A stretch of 64,000 nt of DNA, taken from positions 1 through 64,000 of the forward strand of contig NZ_CP032626.1 of the NCBI RefSeq assembly GCF_003627035.1, read 5' to 3'. The notes below the pieces were generated by a model, which was not told where the DNA came from, searched no databases, and saw only the letters and a list, made by a program, of their open reading frames with translations. Position numbers and translations under genes: made by a program. The DNA comes from Apilactobacillus bombintestini (GTDB taxonomy: Bacteria > Bacillota > Bacilli > Lactobacillales > Lactobacillaceae). Below are positions 14,343-23,665 of this stretch, in pieces. The stretch's first letter is position 1; each line of letters begins with the position of its first letter.

Positions 14343-15743
14343 TTATTTTCTCAATGATGATTGGTAAACCCAACCGATAAAGTGGTTGTGGTAATATGCC
14401 TTGTAATAGTAACTGTGCCAACCATCTTTAATAGCACGACTTCTAATTTGTACACGCTTCTTAGCGTATGTACGTGCACGGTGTTTCATTTTATTGTAAG
14501 TGAAAGTTCCACCTGCTACGTGAGCATAGAAGTTATTAGAAGGATGTACCTTCACAGTCTTGGTTGTATGGTAAGAACTGTAACTAATGTTAGAAGTTAC
14601 ACCATTAGCATTGATCCAACCTAAGGTACTGTTACCACGTTTGATACGGTAGTATAAACGACCATTGTTCTTGTTTTTACCTGCCATATCAATGTGGATA
14701 CGTTTAGAACCATAAGTAGAACTCTTGTGTTTTACACCATTACGGTGGGCAAACTTGTTGTCACCAGGAACGTGTTTGTAAAGTTTTAATCCGGTACCTG
14801 ACTTAATAGTTAAGTTATTAGAAATACGGGAGTAATCTACATTTTCAATAACACGTTTCTTAGCTGGTTTATGCTTCTTAACAGCTTTCTTTTTCTTAGC
14901 TGGCTTCTTCTTTGCAGGATGTTTCTTGTTAGAATTAGCAGCTTTTTTGTTTTCTTCGCTACCAGCGTTTTGTTGTGCTTGTTGTTGAGCCTTATCTAAA
15001 TCGCTGTTAGCTGGTTGATTGTTATTATTATCAGCTTGAGGTGCTGGATTAGGGTTGTTGGCAGCTTGTGGGTCGCCTAAGAACCAATTTGCATCACGTT
15101 GTGTTAATGCACTAGCATCTAAGTTTTCATTTAAAGCATTGGAATGAAAACTTTGGCTGAATTGCCATAAAACATGTTCACGTTTAGGTTCATCATTTTG
15201 GTATGCAGCTAACCAGTAACCATCATAGTGACTGACTGCATAGCTTGCATGTCTTAGCATAAAGTCAGCATATGAGTAAAATAGAATCTTACGGTTACCT
15301 ACTAGAGGACGTAAAGCATCTACCCATGCTCTAGTAGATTTGTTAGTTCCACCATATTTTACAGTTTGTTTTTCATAATCATTAACGTAGAATCTTGCAT
15401 TAGGGGCACGGTTGTATAATGCGCGAGCTTCGTTAGCAGCATCATCCGGATTTTCATATTGACTAAATGAGTATACCCCATATGGAATACCATACTTGTC
15501 CATCATGTCACGGTTGTGTTGGAATTGCTTATCGGCATAGGCACTTCCGTATTGCACACGCAAAATGACAAATGGTACTTCATTCTTTAATTGTTGTACT
15601 TGTTGATCAGTTAAATTTTGTTGCCATTCGGATATGTCATATACGTTGTTACCACTCGCGTTAACTACCATTGGCATAGAAATAGCTGTGGCTCCTAGTC
15701 CGAAGGCAGCGACCATAGTTACTAGTAATTTATTGCCCTTCAT
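14343..15743 (-). CDS. Secreted GH25 lysozyme (N-acetylmuramidase) with C-terminal wall-binding repeats
   Basis: GH25 enzymes cut the MurNAc-GlcNAc bond of peptidoglycan. A signal peptide (to about residue 30) leads into the catalytic domain (about 33-220) with D36 in VYDIS and the D122-x-E124 pair in NDYEKQT. Then come a Gln/Asn/Ala linker, a Lys-rich stretch (about 265-300, AKKKPAKKKKAVKK-type), and two GW/SH3-like repeats (about 310-380 and 390-466) that would bind the wall. The product is probably a housekeeping autolysin rather than a phage endolysin, as it has a Sec signal and no phage neighbours. The leader has a hairpin between AGGAGG and the ATG (see findings). Confidence 0.92.
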   Translation of the reverse strand: MKGNKLLVTMVAAFGLGATAISMPMVVNASGNNVYDISEWQQNLTDQQVQQLKNEVPFVILRVQYGSAYADKQFQHNRDMMDKYGIPYGVYSFSQYENPDDAANEARALYNRAPNARFYVNDYEKQTVKYGGTNKSTRAWVDALRPLVGNRKILFYSYADFMLRHASYAVSHYDGYWLAAYQNDEPKREHVLWQFSQSFHSNALNENLDASALTQRDANWFLGDPQAANNPNPAPQADNNNNQPANSDLDKAQQQAQQNAGSEENKKAANSNKKHPAKKKPAKKKKAVKKHKPAKKRVIENVDYSRISNNLTIKSGTGLKLYKHVPGDNKFAHRNGVKHKSSTYGSKRIHIDMAGKNKNNGRLYYRIKRGNSTLGWINANGVTSNISYSSYHTTKTVKVHPSNNFYAHVAGGTFTYNKMKHRARTYAKKRVQIRSRAIKDGWHSYYYKAYYHNHFIGWVYQSSLRK

Positions 15744-15747
15744 AAAT

Positions 15748-15791
15748 AGGTAAAAATATCTCTCTTTTGATTTTTACCTTTTACACCTCCT
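15748..15791 (-). promoter_or_regulatory. Ribosome binding site with a hairpin as spacer, GH25 gene
   Basis: A perfect AGGAGG (15786-15791) lies 42 bases before the ATG. Between them AGGTAAAAAT (15770-15779, minus sense) pairs exactly with ATTTTTACCT (15748-15757). Folding this 32-base hairpin brings the site to about 10 bases from the start codon. Confidence 0.6.
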
Positions 15792-15981
15792 GTATAATTC
15801 GTACATATATTTTATTATTGTAACAGAGATATATATAAAATATAACCAAATGCGTATTAAATTTTATTTACAAACTGTAAAATTCTGAAACATTTGTTCG
15901 AAAAATGGGCAAAATACCTAGTAGTTAGCGGTTTTCTTTGCTAAAATATAGGCAAAATCAAAGTTAGAAAAGAGCTATCAT

Positions 15982-16911
15982 TTGAAAACTATTCGCCTAA
16001 TTCGACGTGGGCTATATATAATAGTACTTTTAAATATTATTGACGCCATCGCCCAATTTAGACAATTGCATACCCTATCGCAATGGATGGTTCAACTTAT
16101 TGCTATCTGGGCTGCTTTATGTATCTTTTATGTATTGCTCCCAGCCCCGGAAAAACAGTTCTTATGGACCATTCGCAATAACATTTTGGGTAAAAAGTCT
16201 ACATTATTAGTGTTAAAGCATAAAAAACTAACGAGTGGGTATGAGAATTCACATCCCCACCTCGCCGCTCACACCTACACCGATGACGCCACCCACGAAA
16301 AAATCGTGGCTGCCGAAAGCAAACTACAGCAATTACAAGATCGCATTCAATCTATGAACGCCTATCGCAATCAATTGAGCAGACAAATTAATGATTTAAA
16401 TCAAACTTATCAAATGCTACAAGACCTAACTTCTAAACGTGATGAATTAGTTGCAGAAGTTAAGCAATTACAAAAGAAAAAACAACACTTAACTGATGCC
16501 AAGATTTCTAAAGATTACCAAGAATACCGTAATTACAAATCTAAATCTATCCTAGAAAAAGTGGATGAATATGATGGATATCAATTCGAACGTTTCACTT
16601 GCCAGTTATTGGAAAATTTAGGATTCACACAAGTTCAAATCACGCATGGTAGTGGTGATTACGGAGTAGATGTCTATGCTATTAATGGTGATACTAGTTA
16701 TGTTTTCCAATGTAAATTATATTCTACTCCTGTCGGAATCAAAGCTGTTCAAGAGGCCAATTCTGGACGTAGTTTCTATGACAGCAAAAAAGCAGTAGTA
16801 GTTACTAATAATTATTTTACTCCACATGCTATTACTGCTAGTAAAAAGCTAGATGTCGATTTATGGAATCGAGATAAGTTAGCAGATTTAATCGCTGAAA
16901 GTGATACGTAA
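15982..16911 (+). CDS. Membrane-anchored Mrr-type restriction endonuclease-fold protein
   Basis: The 309-residue protein starts at TTG (MKTIRLIRRG). Two hydrophobic helices (about residues 8-24 and 35-53) come first, then a coiled coil (about 103-180) and a C-terminal Mrr_cat domain (about 196-305). The nuclease signature is complete: THGSGDYGVDV with the metal-binding aspartate(s) at 226/230 and FQCKLY with Q243-x-K245. Mrr-domain proteins cut methylated or otherwise marked DNA; membrane-tethered versions occur in Firmicutes with unclear roles, possibly against incoming DNA. It is a single gene between its own start and the terminator at 16911. Confidence 0.82.
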   Translation: MKTIRLIRRGLYIIVLLNIIDAIAQFRQLHTLSQWMVQLIAIWAALCIFYVLLPAPEKQFLWTIRNNILGKKSTLLVLKHKKLTSGYENSHPHLAAHTYTDDATHEKIVAAESKLQQLQDRIQSMNAYRNQLSRQINDLNQTYQMLQDLTSKRDELVAEVKQLQKKKQHLTDAKISKDYQEYRNYKSKSILEKVDEYDGYQFERFTCQLLENLGFTQVQITHGSGDYGVDVYAINGDTSYVFQCKLYSTPVGIKAVQEANSGRSFYDSKKAVVVTNNYFTPHAITASKKLDVDLWNRDKLADLIAESDT

Positions 16912-16937
16912 ATCTCTCTGTAAAGAGAGATTTTTTT
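16911..16937 (+). terminator. Terminator of the Mrr-type gene
   Basis: AATCTCTC and GAGAGATT flank a 6-base loop, followed by seven T; the stem overlaps the stop codon. Confidence 0.8.
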
Positions 16938-17042
16938 GCTTTTTCTTAAAGAATACATGGAATTACTTAAAAAACGTTAATATAAAAGGTATAATTGAGT
17001 TATATATTAAATAAAACTAATTAAGAAACGGGGAATGTTCTG

Positions 17043-18422
17043 TTGGAAGGTTCTATATTCTTTCAAATTATAGTTGTTCTAGTAGCCTTCTTCTTTGCCG
17101 GTTACTTCGTAGCATGTGAATTTGCATTAGTACAAACTCGTTACAGCATGCTAGAAGAAGAAGAAGAAACTAAAGGTAAGTCAAAAAAACTTGCTCGTGA
17201 AATGTTTATGATTACAAATCTAAACGATTATTTATCTACTACTCAAGTAGGTGTTTCACTATCTGGTATCATCATGGGTTGGATTGGTGAAGATTTAATC
17301 GTTAATGGAATCTTAAAATTATTAGAAATTGATCCTAATTGGATTTCCGGTGCTACCGCTCATGCCGTGGGTGGTGTTATCGGTATCATTCTTTTAACTT
17401 ATCTAGAAGTAGTATTTACTGAAGTAGTTCCTAAAAACATCAGTATTGCTATGCCTAGAAAGATTCTTAGTGTGGTAGCCACTCCACTTCATTATTTTCA
17501 TACAATATTCTACCCAGGAGTTTGGGCAATTAATGTTAGTGCTTCTGGAGTAGTTAGAATGCTAGGTCTACATATGACCGACGAAAGTGACGAATCTATG
17601 TCACAAGCTGAAATTCTAAACATTTCTAAAGAGGCCGTAGAAAATGGTGATTTGGAAAAATACGATTACCTATACATGCAACGTGCCTTTGATTTCAACG
17701 ATAAAGTGGCTAAGGATATCATGATTGATAGAACCCAACTTACCGTTATGGATATTAACACTTCCGTAGAAGACGCGATTACTTTGTATATTCAATCTAA
17801 ATTTAGTCGTATTCCAGTCGTTATGAATAATAATAAAGATAACATCTTTGGTTACATTTACTGCTACGATTTAATTCGCCAATCTCGTGTTAATTCTGAC
17901 ATCCCTGTCGAAAGATTAATCCGCGACATCGGAACCGTACCTGAAACTATGAAGATTACTGAAGTTCTACAAAAAATGATTTCTATGCGTACTCCTATCG
18001 TAGTGGTAGTAGACGAATACGGTGGTACTTCAGGCATTATCACTGATAAAGATATTTACGAAGAATTGTTTGGAACAGTCCGTGATGAAATTGATCCCGC
18101 AACTAACGAATACATTTTCAAACAACCTAAGGGCACCTACCAAGTTAGCGGTAAAATGACTACTTATGACTTCGAACGTTACTTCCACACCGAAATTAAA
18201 GATTTCAGCAATTCCGATAGCGTTACTCTATCTGGATACTTCATTGATAATAATCCTGGCGTATCCATTAAACCAGGTACTACTTTCACCGTAGATAACT
18301 TCACTTTCAAAGTTCTACATTTTGAAAATTCATTTATTAACTTATTTGAAGTGGACGATGGTAAAGGTGCTAAGGAAGCCGATGCTCCTAAGAAATTAGC
18401 TAACGACAAATCTGAAAAGTAA
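17043..18422 (+). CDS. CNNM/CorC (hemolysin C) family membrane transporter
   Basis: The family exports or handles divalent cations, chiefly magnesium or cobalt. The order is a DUF21 membrane domain (about residues 1-200, beginning FFQIIVVLVAFFFAGYFVACEFALVQTR), a CBS pair (about 215-340, with MIDRTQLTVMD and VVDEYGGTSGIITDKDIYEELFG), and a CorC/HlyC regulatory domain at the end (about 360-445). Its 459 residues are normal. The start is TTG, preceded by a GGGGA site. It is transcribed alone; nrdI follows beyond a terminator. Confidence 0.9.
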   Translation: MEGSIFFQIIVVLVAFFFAGYFVACEFALVQTRYSMLEEEEETKGKSKKLAREMFMITNLNDYLSTTQVGVSLSGIIMGWIGEDLIVNGILKLLEIDPNWISGATAHAVGGVIGIILLTYLEVVFTEVVPKNISIAMPRKILSVVATPLHYFHTIFYPGVWAINVSASGVVRMLGLHMTDESDESMSQAEILNISKEAVENGDLEKYDYLYMQRAFDFNDKVAKDIMIDRTQLTVMDINTSVEDAITLYIQSKFSRIPVVMNNNKDNIFGYIYCYDLIRQSRVNSDIPVERLIRDIGTVPETMKITEVLQKMISMRTPIVVVVDEYGGTSGIITDKDIYEELFGTVRDEIDPATNEYIFKQPKGTYQVSGKMTTYDFERYFHTEIKDFSNSDSVTLSGYFIDNNPGVSIKPGTTFTVDNFTFKVLHFENSFINLFEVDDGKGAKEADAPKKLANDKSEK

Positions 18423-18443
18423 TTCATATATAAAACTCGTATA

Positions 18444-18486
18444 AAATAAAAATCTGTTAGAATATACTTCTAGCAGATTTTTATTT
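18444..18486 (+). terminator. Terminator between the CorC-like gene and nrdI
   Basis: Arms 18444-18462 and 18468-18486 form a 19-pair stem with one G-T pair and an A/T-rich base, giving a T-rich 3' end. Confidence 0.75.
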
Positions 18487-18503
18487 TGGAAAGGAAGCCT
18501 CCC

Positions 18504-18959
18504 ATGCAAAACATTCGCATCTTGTACATCTCAATAGCAGGCAATACACGCAATTTTGTAACTCATTTAAAACAGTACGCTACACAACAACATCAAGCTG
18601 ATGCTAATGAACCTGAAATCGAACTAACAGAAATCTCTGAACAAAGTGATTTTGCGCATGAAACTAAAGATTTCTTTGCTTTTGTGCCCACCTATTTAGA
18701 CGGTGGCAACGGCATCGATAACGGTGTAAAGGAAATGATGACTAACACATTAGGCGAATATATCGATTATGGTGACAACGCTAGTCATTGTTTAGGCATT
18801 GTCGGTTCGGGTAATAAAAACTTCAATGAACAATACTGTTTAACCGCTAGACGTTACGCCAAACAATTCGACGTTCCTTTCTTAGCTGACTATGAACTAC
18901 GCGGTACTGATTGTGACGTAGTCCGCATTTATGAAACTCTAAAAGATAATATTAAATAA
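18504..18959 (+). CDS. nrdI: NrdI flavodoxin-like protein
   Basis: NrdI is a flavodoxin that supplies the oxidant for assembling the dimanganese-tyrosyl cofactor of class Ib ribonucleotide reductase (NrdF). The FMN-binding loop appears as SIAGNTRNF near the start, and VGSGNKNFNEQYC is the family's second signature. I start at 18504 because AAGGAAG lies upstream. The gene normally sits beside nrdE and nrdF; here it stands alone, so those genes must be elsewhere if the class Ib enzyme is used. Confidence 0.9.
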   Translation: MQNIRILYISIAGNTRNFVTHLKQYATQQHQADANEPEIELTEISEQSDFAHETKDFFAFVPTYLDGGNGIDNGVKEMMTNTLGEYIDYGDNASHCLGIVGSGNKNFNEQYCLTARRYAKQFDVPFLADYELRGTDCDVVRIYETLKDNIK

Positions 18960-19026
18960 ACTTACACTTTAATTTAACGAATTATCATCTATTTAGATTC
19001 ATTACCTTCAATAATTTAACCAGACT

Positions 19027-19064
19027 AAAAAAAGCACTTTCGTAATCACGGAAGTGCTTTTTTT
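19027..19064. terminator. Bidirectional terminator between nrdI and the MFS gene
   Basis: Arms 19027-19043 and 19048-19064 form a 17-pair stem with seven A on one side and seven T on the other; it serves both convergent genes. Confidence 0.88.
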
Positions 19065-19067
19065 GTT

Positions 19068-20252
19068 TTATTTAACTTTATTAGCAATAATAATGACGGT
19101 AAATAAGGCTACTAGCATCAACGTAGAAACGAAGATGAATAATGGATTATAGCCCATGTATTCTACTACGAATCCACCAAACAATGGACTAATAGCTCTA
19201 CCGGTCGACATCAAGGAGTTAAAAGTACCTTGATACTTACCCTTTTCATGTTTACTGGATAATTGATCAATCCAAGCAGGCACATCGGGTAAACCAATCA
19301 TTTCCCCGATAGTTAAGAAAATCATGATTAACAAGAATGCCATAAAATCACGTGCAAAGACTAGGAAGTAAAAGGATACAGCAAATAAGAAGATTCCTAA
19401 AAAGACTTGATAGGAAATTTTGACATTCAACTTTTCACTAATCCAATTTACAATAGGTTGCCCAAAGACGATCATTAAACCGTTGACGGTCCATAATAAT
19501 GAATATTGTTCAAACGGAATTCCTAGACGAACCATGTGCACGGACATGATACTTTCCCAAAGGGTGTAACTTAAGTAGACGGTAAATACCATCATACAAA
19601 TAGGATAAATTAATTTTACTTTAGATTTTGCGGGTGCTGTAGGTGCCACCTTACCATTTTCTTCAGTGGAACCAGCATCATCATTATTGTAGTCAGAGAA
19701 ATCGACATCAAAGTAATGCCAAGTTAGTAACCACAAAGCAATATAAAAAACAGCAGCGGTTAAAAATACCACAGGAACACCGTATTTTAACAAATATCCT
19801 ACCATAGTGGTTCCGACTACTACTCCAATATTTAATCCAACATATAGTATATTAAATACAGAACGAGTATCTCTACTTTTAATGTTAGTAGCATAGGAAT
19901 TTAATAAAGTTAAGTTAATTCCATCCCCAAATCCTACTACTATTAAAAGCAAAGCAAATGTGGGCCATCCATGAAAAAAGACTAACGCTAGCACAGCTAG
20001 TGTTGAAATTGAAATACCTATTAAAGCGGTTTTATAAGCGGACCAATGATCAAATAAATAACCACCTACATAGTTTCCTATGATGGTAAAACCAGAAATA
20101 AATAGTAACGATATTCCAGATACCAATAATGACTTATGTAAATAATTATCAATATACATAGTGACTAAAGGCCACATAAAAGCGGCACCAGAATTTAATA
20201 ACAATGAATAAATAAAGACCAGCTTAAGTCCTAATTCTTTTCTTTTTGCCAT
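19068..20252 (-). CDS. MFS transporter, DHA1-type drug efflux family
   Basis: The 394-residue protein has about 12 hydrophobic helices and a hydrophilic loop at about 195-215. The loop between helices 2 and 3 (GGYLFDHWSAYKTA) resembles MFS motif A with a divergent end. The product resembles MdtG/YttB-like efflux proteins, so export of a small toxic compound is likely, but the substrate cannot be read. It has its own start with GGGG upstream and is divergent from zwf. Confidence 0.85.
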   Translation of the reverse strand: MAKRKELGLKLVFIYSLLLNSGAAFMWPLVTMYIDNYLHKSLLVSGISLLFISGFTIIGNYVGGYLFDHWSAYKTALIGISISTLAVLALVFFHGWPTFALLLIVVGFGDGINLTLLNSYATNIKSRDTRSVFNILYVGLNIGVVVGTTMVGYLLKYGVPVVFLTAAVFYIALWLLTWHYFDVDFSDYNNDDAGSTEENGKVAPTAPAKSKVKLIYPICMMVFTVYLSYTLWESIMSVHMVRLGIPFEQYSLLWTVNGLMIVFGQPIVNWISEKLNVKISYQVFLGIFLFAVSFYFLVFARDFMAFLLIMIFLTIGEMIGLPDVPAWIDQLSSKHEKGKYQGTFNSLMSTGRAISPLFGGFVVEYMGYNPLFIFVSTLMLVALFTVIIIANKVK

Positions 20253-20412
20253 GAATTATCCCCCTCACTTTTTTATAATACTTAACACTATTATAATTCA
20301 TTTTCTATAATAATATCCATTATCACCTACTATAGTAATGTAAAAAAATTAAAGCGGTTTCATTTCTTTAATATATGGATTAAAAACACTTTTTTAATTT
20401 CCGCAGGTGTTA

Positions 20413-20460
20413 TATAATAGCCTTGTGTATTGACCGAAAATGAATGAGTTATTCATTCAT
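20413..20460 (+). promoter_or_regulatory. Upstream region of zwf: -10 box and an 8+8 palindrome
   Basis: TATAAT at 20413-20418 is a plausible -10 box. Downstream, ATGAATGA (20440-20447) and TCATTCAT (20453-20460) form an exact inverted repeat with a 5-base centre, inside the transcribed leader about 40 bases before the start. It could be an operator, but no regulator is identified. Confidence 0.45.
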
Positions 20461-20498
20461 TTACTCAGTTAAAATTTTTCTATAAGGAGTGACGGTAA

Positions 20499-21980
20499 TT
20501 GGCAACAGCAACTCGTGCCTTGTTCATGCTTTTTGGTGCAACAGGTGACCTAGCTAAGCGTAAATTATATCCATCCATTTTTAATTTATTCAAAAAAGGA
20601 TATATCGATAACGATCACTTTGCACTAATTGGTACTGGTCGTCGTGAATGGAGCGATGACACTTTCCGTGGCGTAGTCATGGATTCCATTAATGATAGTG
20701 CTGACAGCGATGAACAAGCTCAATCATTCGCTAGTCATTTTTACTACATGTCACATGATGTAACCAAACCTGAACATTATGATGCACTAAGTGACTATGC
20801 TAACAAACTAGATGCACAATACGAAATCAATGGAAATCGTATCTTCTACATCTCGATGGCACCTAATTTCTTTGGTACTGTCGCTAAGAATCTTAAAGTG
20901 CACAACTGCTTATCAGATAACGGCGGTTTCAACCGTTTAATTATCGAAAAGCCATTTGGACGCGATTACGATTCTGCCGAAGAGTTGAACAATGCTTTAG
21001 GTAAATCATTTAACGAAGACCAAGTCTACAGAATTGACCACTACCTAGGTAAAGAAATGGTTCAAAACATTTTAGCCCTACGTTTTGGTAACCCATTAGT
21101 AGAAGGTATTTGGAACAACAAATACATCGACAACGTTCAAGTAACCCTATCTGAAAAGCTAGGTGTTGAAGAACGTGCCGGATACTACGATGGTGCAGGT
21201 GCGCTTCGTGATATGATTCAAAATCATACTATGCAAATGCTAAGTATTTTAGCAATGGAACAACCTATTTCATTTAGAGATGTGGATGTTCGTCGTGAAA
21301 AGATCCGTGCTTTACGTAGTATGCACATTTACACTCCTGACGAAGCACGCGAAAACTTCGTTCGTGGCCAATATGGCAGCAACGGTGACCAAAAGGATTA
21401 CCGTCACGAAGATAACGTGCCAAACGATTCCACTACTGAAACTTATGTAGCTGGTAAGGTTGAATTTAACAACCAACGTTGGGCAAACGTACCATTCTAC
21501 ATTAGAACTGGTAAGATGCTTACTGATAAATTCACTCGTATTGACATCGTATTTAAGAAGCCTCTTATCGATATCTTTGCTGCAGCAGACAACTCAGAAA
21601 GTCAATTAAACAATAACGTATTAACTCTATTCGTTGACCCTGTTAACAAAGTTGTTCTTCACCTAAATGGTAAGAAAGCTGGTCAAGGAATGGAAATGAA
21701 ACCTCTAGACCTTACTCACGTTCAAAACGACGAAGAAAAGGCAGCTACTCCTGAACCATACGAACGTCTAATTCATGACGCTATTTTAGGTAATGCTACT
21801 AACTTCGCAAGTTGGGACGAAGTAAGTCGTGCTTGGGAATTTGCCGATGTAATCAGACATGTTTGGGATACTGATCAACCAGATTTCCCTAACTACACTC
21901 CTGGTTCCATGGGTCCTAAAGCCGCTGATGACCTACTATCTCGTGATGGTAGAGCATGGGTTTTTAACTCAAAAAAATAA
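20499..21980 (+). CDS. zwf: Glucose-6-phosphate dehydrogenase
   Basis: It oxidises glucose-6-phosphate to 6-phosphogluconolactone with NAD(P)+, the entry to the phosphoketolase route in heterofermenters. GATGDLAKRKLYPS is the nucleotide-binding loop and RIDHYLGKE the substrate-binding signature with the catalytic histidine region. Its 493 residues are normal. The start is TTG with AGGAGTG upstream. gnd follows after 82 bases with no terminator between, so the two form an operon. Confidence 0.97.
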   Translation: MATATRALFMLFGATGDLAKRKLYPSIFNLFKKGYIDNDHFALIGTGRREWSDDTFRGVVMDSINDSADSDEQAQSFASHFYYMSHDVTKPEHYDALSDYANKLDAQYEINGNRIFYISMAPNFFGTVAKNLKVHNCLSDNGGFNRLIIEKPFGRDYDSAEELNNALGKSFNEDQVYRIDHYLGKEMVQNILALRFGNPLVEGIWNNKYIDNVQVTLSEKLGVEERAGYYDGAGALRDMIQNHTMQMLSILAMEQPISFRDVDVRREKIRALRSMHIYTPDEARENFVRGQYGSNGDQKDYRHEDNVPNDSTTETYVAGKVEFNNQRWANVPFYIRTGKMLTDKFTRIDIVFKKPLIDIFAAADNSESQLNNNVLTLFVDPVNKVVLHLNGKKAGQGMEMKPLDLTHVQNDEEKAATPEPYERLIHDAILGNATNFASWDEVSRAWEFADVIRHVWDTDQPDFPNYTPGSMGPKAADDLLSRDGRAWVFNSKK

Positions 21981-22062
21981 TTATATGACATTTTGTCAGT
22001 AAAATGTTAAAATTTAGGTGTATATTTATACACAATTTTCTTTAAAAAAGGAAGGTTTATTA

Positions 22063-23502
22063 ATGGCTGATACAAAAGCAAACATTGGTGTTGTTGGAAT
22101 GGCTGTTATGGGTAAGAACTTAGCCCTTAACATTGAAAGCCGTGGCTTCACTGTAGGTATTTACAACCGTACAGCTTCAAAGACTGAAGTTGTAATGAAG
22201 GATCACGCAGACAAAAACTTGGTTCCAAGTTACTCTGTTGAAGATTTTGTTAAATCTCTAGAAACTCCACGTCGTATCGTTATGATGGTTAAGGCTGGTA
22301 AGCCAACTGACGCTGTTATTGACGAATTATTACCTCTATTAGACAAAGGTGATATCTTAATCGATGGTGGTAACACTAACTTCCATAACACTATGGAAAG
22401 AAATGCTAAACTTGACAAATCCGGTATTAACTTTATCGGAATGGGTGTTTCCGGTGGTGAACTAGGTGCTTTACACGGTCCATCACTAATGCCTGGTGGT
22501 CAAGAAGAAGCTTACAAATTAGTTGAACCAGTTCTAACTAAGATTGCTGCTAAGGCTAAAGATGGTAAGCCATGTGTTTCATACATTGGACCAAATGGTG
22601 CAGGTCACTATGTAAAGATGGTTCACAATGGTATTGAATACGGTGATGAACAATTAATCGATGAAAGTTACGACATCCTACGTAACGGTGCCGGAATCGA
22701 CATTGATGAATTAGCTAACATCTTTAAAGACTGGAACAAGGGTGAACTAAACAGTTACCTAATCGAAATCACTGCCGACATCTTAACTAGAAAAGATGAC
22801 TTAGGCGCTGACAAGAACAAGCCTATCGTTGACATGATCTTAGACCGTGGTGCTAACAAGGGTACTGGTAAATGGTCATCAGAAGACGCTATGGAAGTTG
22901 GTACTGACCAATCAGTTATTACTGAATCAGTTTACGCTCGTTTCATCTCAATGCTAAAAGACGAACGTCTAGCAGCTTCTAAGGTACTTAACGGACCTAA
23001 GGCTTCAGACATCATCTCAGAAGATGACAAGAAGGACTTAGTTGAAAAAGTACGTAAGGCTCTATACTTCGGTAAGATTATGAGTTATGCACAAGGATTC
23101 GAACAACTACGTTTCGCTTCAGAAAACTACGACTGGAACTTGAAGTTCGGTGAACTAGCACAAATCTGGCGTGAAGGTTGCATTATCCGTGCACAATTCT
23201 TACAAAACATTACTGATGCCTTTGCAAAGAATGAAAACCTAACTAACCTATTGTTAGACCCATACTTTGCTGACATCGCAAACAAGTATCAACAAGATGC
23301 TCGTGACGTAGTTGCCCTAGCTGTTAAGGCTGGTATTCCAGTTCCTTCATTATCAGCTGCTGTTAACTACTACGATTCATACCGTGCTACTGTATTACCT
23401 GCTAACTTACTACAAGCACAACGTGACTACTTCGGTGCTCACACTTATGAACGTACAGACCGTGAAGGTAACTTCCATTACCCATGGTACACTGAACAAT
23501 AA
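22063..23502 (+). CDS. gnd: 6-phosphogluconate dehydrogenase, decarboxylating
   Basis: It converts 6-phosphogluconate to ribulose-5-phosphate and CO2, making NAD(P)H. The N-terminal Rossmann loop ([15 protein letters not shown]), the GVSGGELGA and GPSLMPGG segments, and the [14 protein letters not shown] active-site motif are all present. I start at the ATG at 22063 preceded by AAGGAAGG, not at the earlier in-frame ATG that lacks a site. With zwf it gives the oxidative branch used by obligately heterofermentative lactobacilli. Confidence 0.97.
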   Translation: MADTKANIGVVGMAVMGKNLALNIESRGFTVGIYNRTASKTEVVMKDHADKNLVPSYSVEDFVKSLETPRRIVMMVKAGKPTDAVIDELLPLLDKGDILIDGGNTNFHNTMERNAKLDKSGINFIGMGVSGGELGALHGPSLMPGGQEEAYKLVEPVLTKIAAKAKDGKPCVSYIGPNGAGHYVKMVHNGIEYGDEQLIDESYDILRNGAGIDIDELANIFKDWNKGELNSYLIEITADILTRKDDLGADKNKPIVDMILDRGANKGTGKWSSEDAMEVGTDQSVITESVYARFISMLKDERLAASKVLNGPKASDIISEDDKKDLVEKVRKALYFGKIMSYAQGFEQLRFASENYDWNLKFGELAQIWREGCIIRAQFLQNITDAFAKNENLTNLLLDPYFADIANKYQQDARDVVALAVKAGIPVPSLSAAVNYYDSYRATVLPANLLQAQRDYFGAHTYERTDREGNFHYPWYTEQ

Positions 23503-23520
23503 TATAATTATTGATTCTAT

Positions 23521-23551
23521 AAAAAAGAGACGATTCTATCGTCTCTTTTTT
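23521..23551 (+). terminator. Terminator of zwf-gnd
   Basis: AAAAAAGAGACGAT and its exact complement around a TCT loop, ending in a T run. Confidence 0.9.
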
Positions 23552-23665
23552 TGTACCCTTTTTATACTTCTTTATATTTTTTACTAGTTTATAATCATTA
23601 TAATTTACATTTGTATACCCTTAGGGATATACTTACATCAACTTGATAAAAGAAAGGATGACTAT

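Noticed and set aside
14343-15743. Prophage endolysin
   Set aside because: It has a Sec signal peptide and wall-binding repeats, and no holin or other phage genes are nearby; a housekeeping autolysin fits better.
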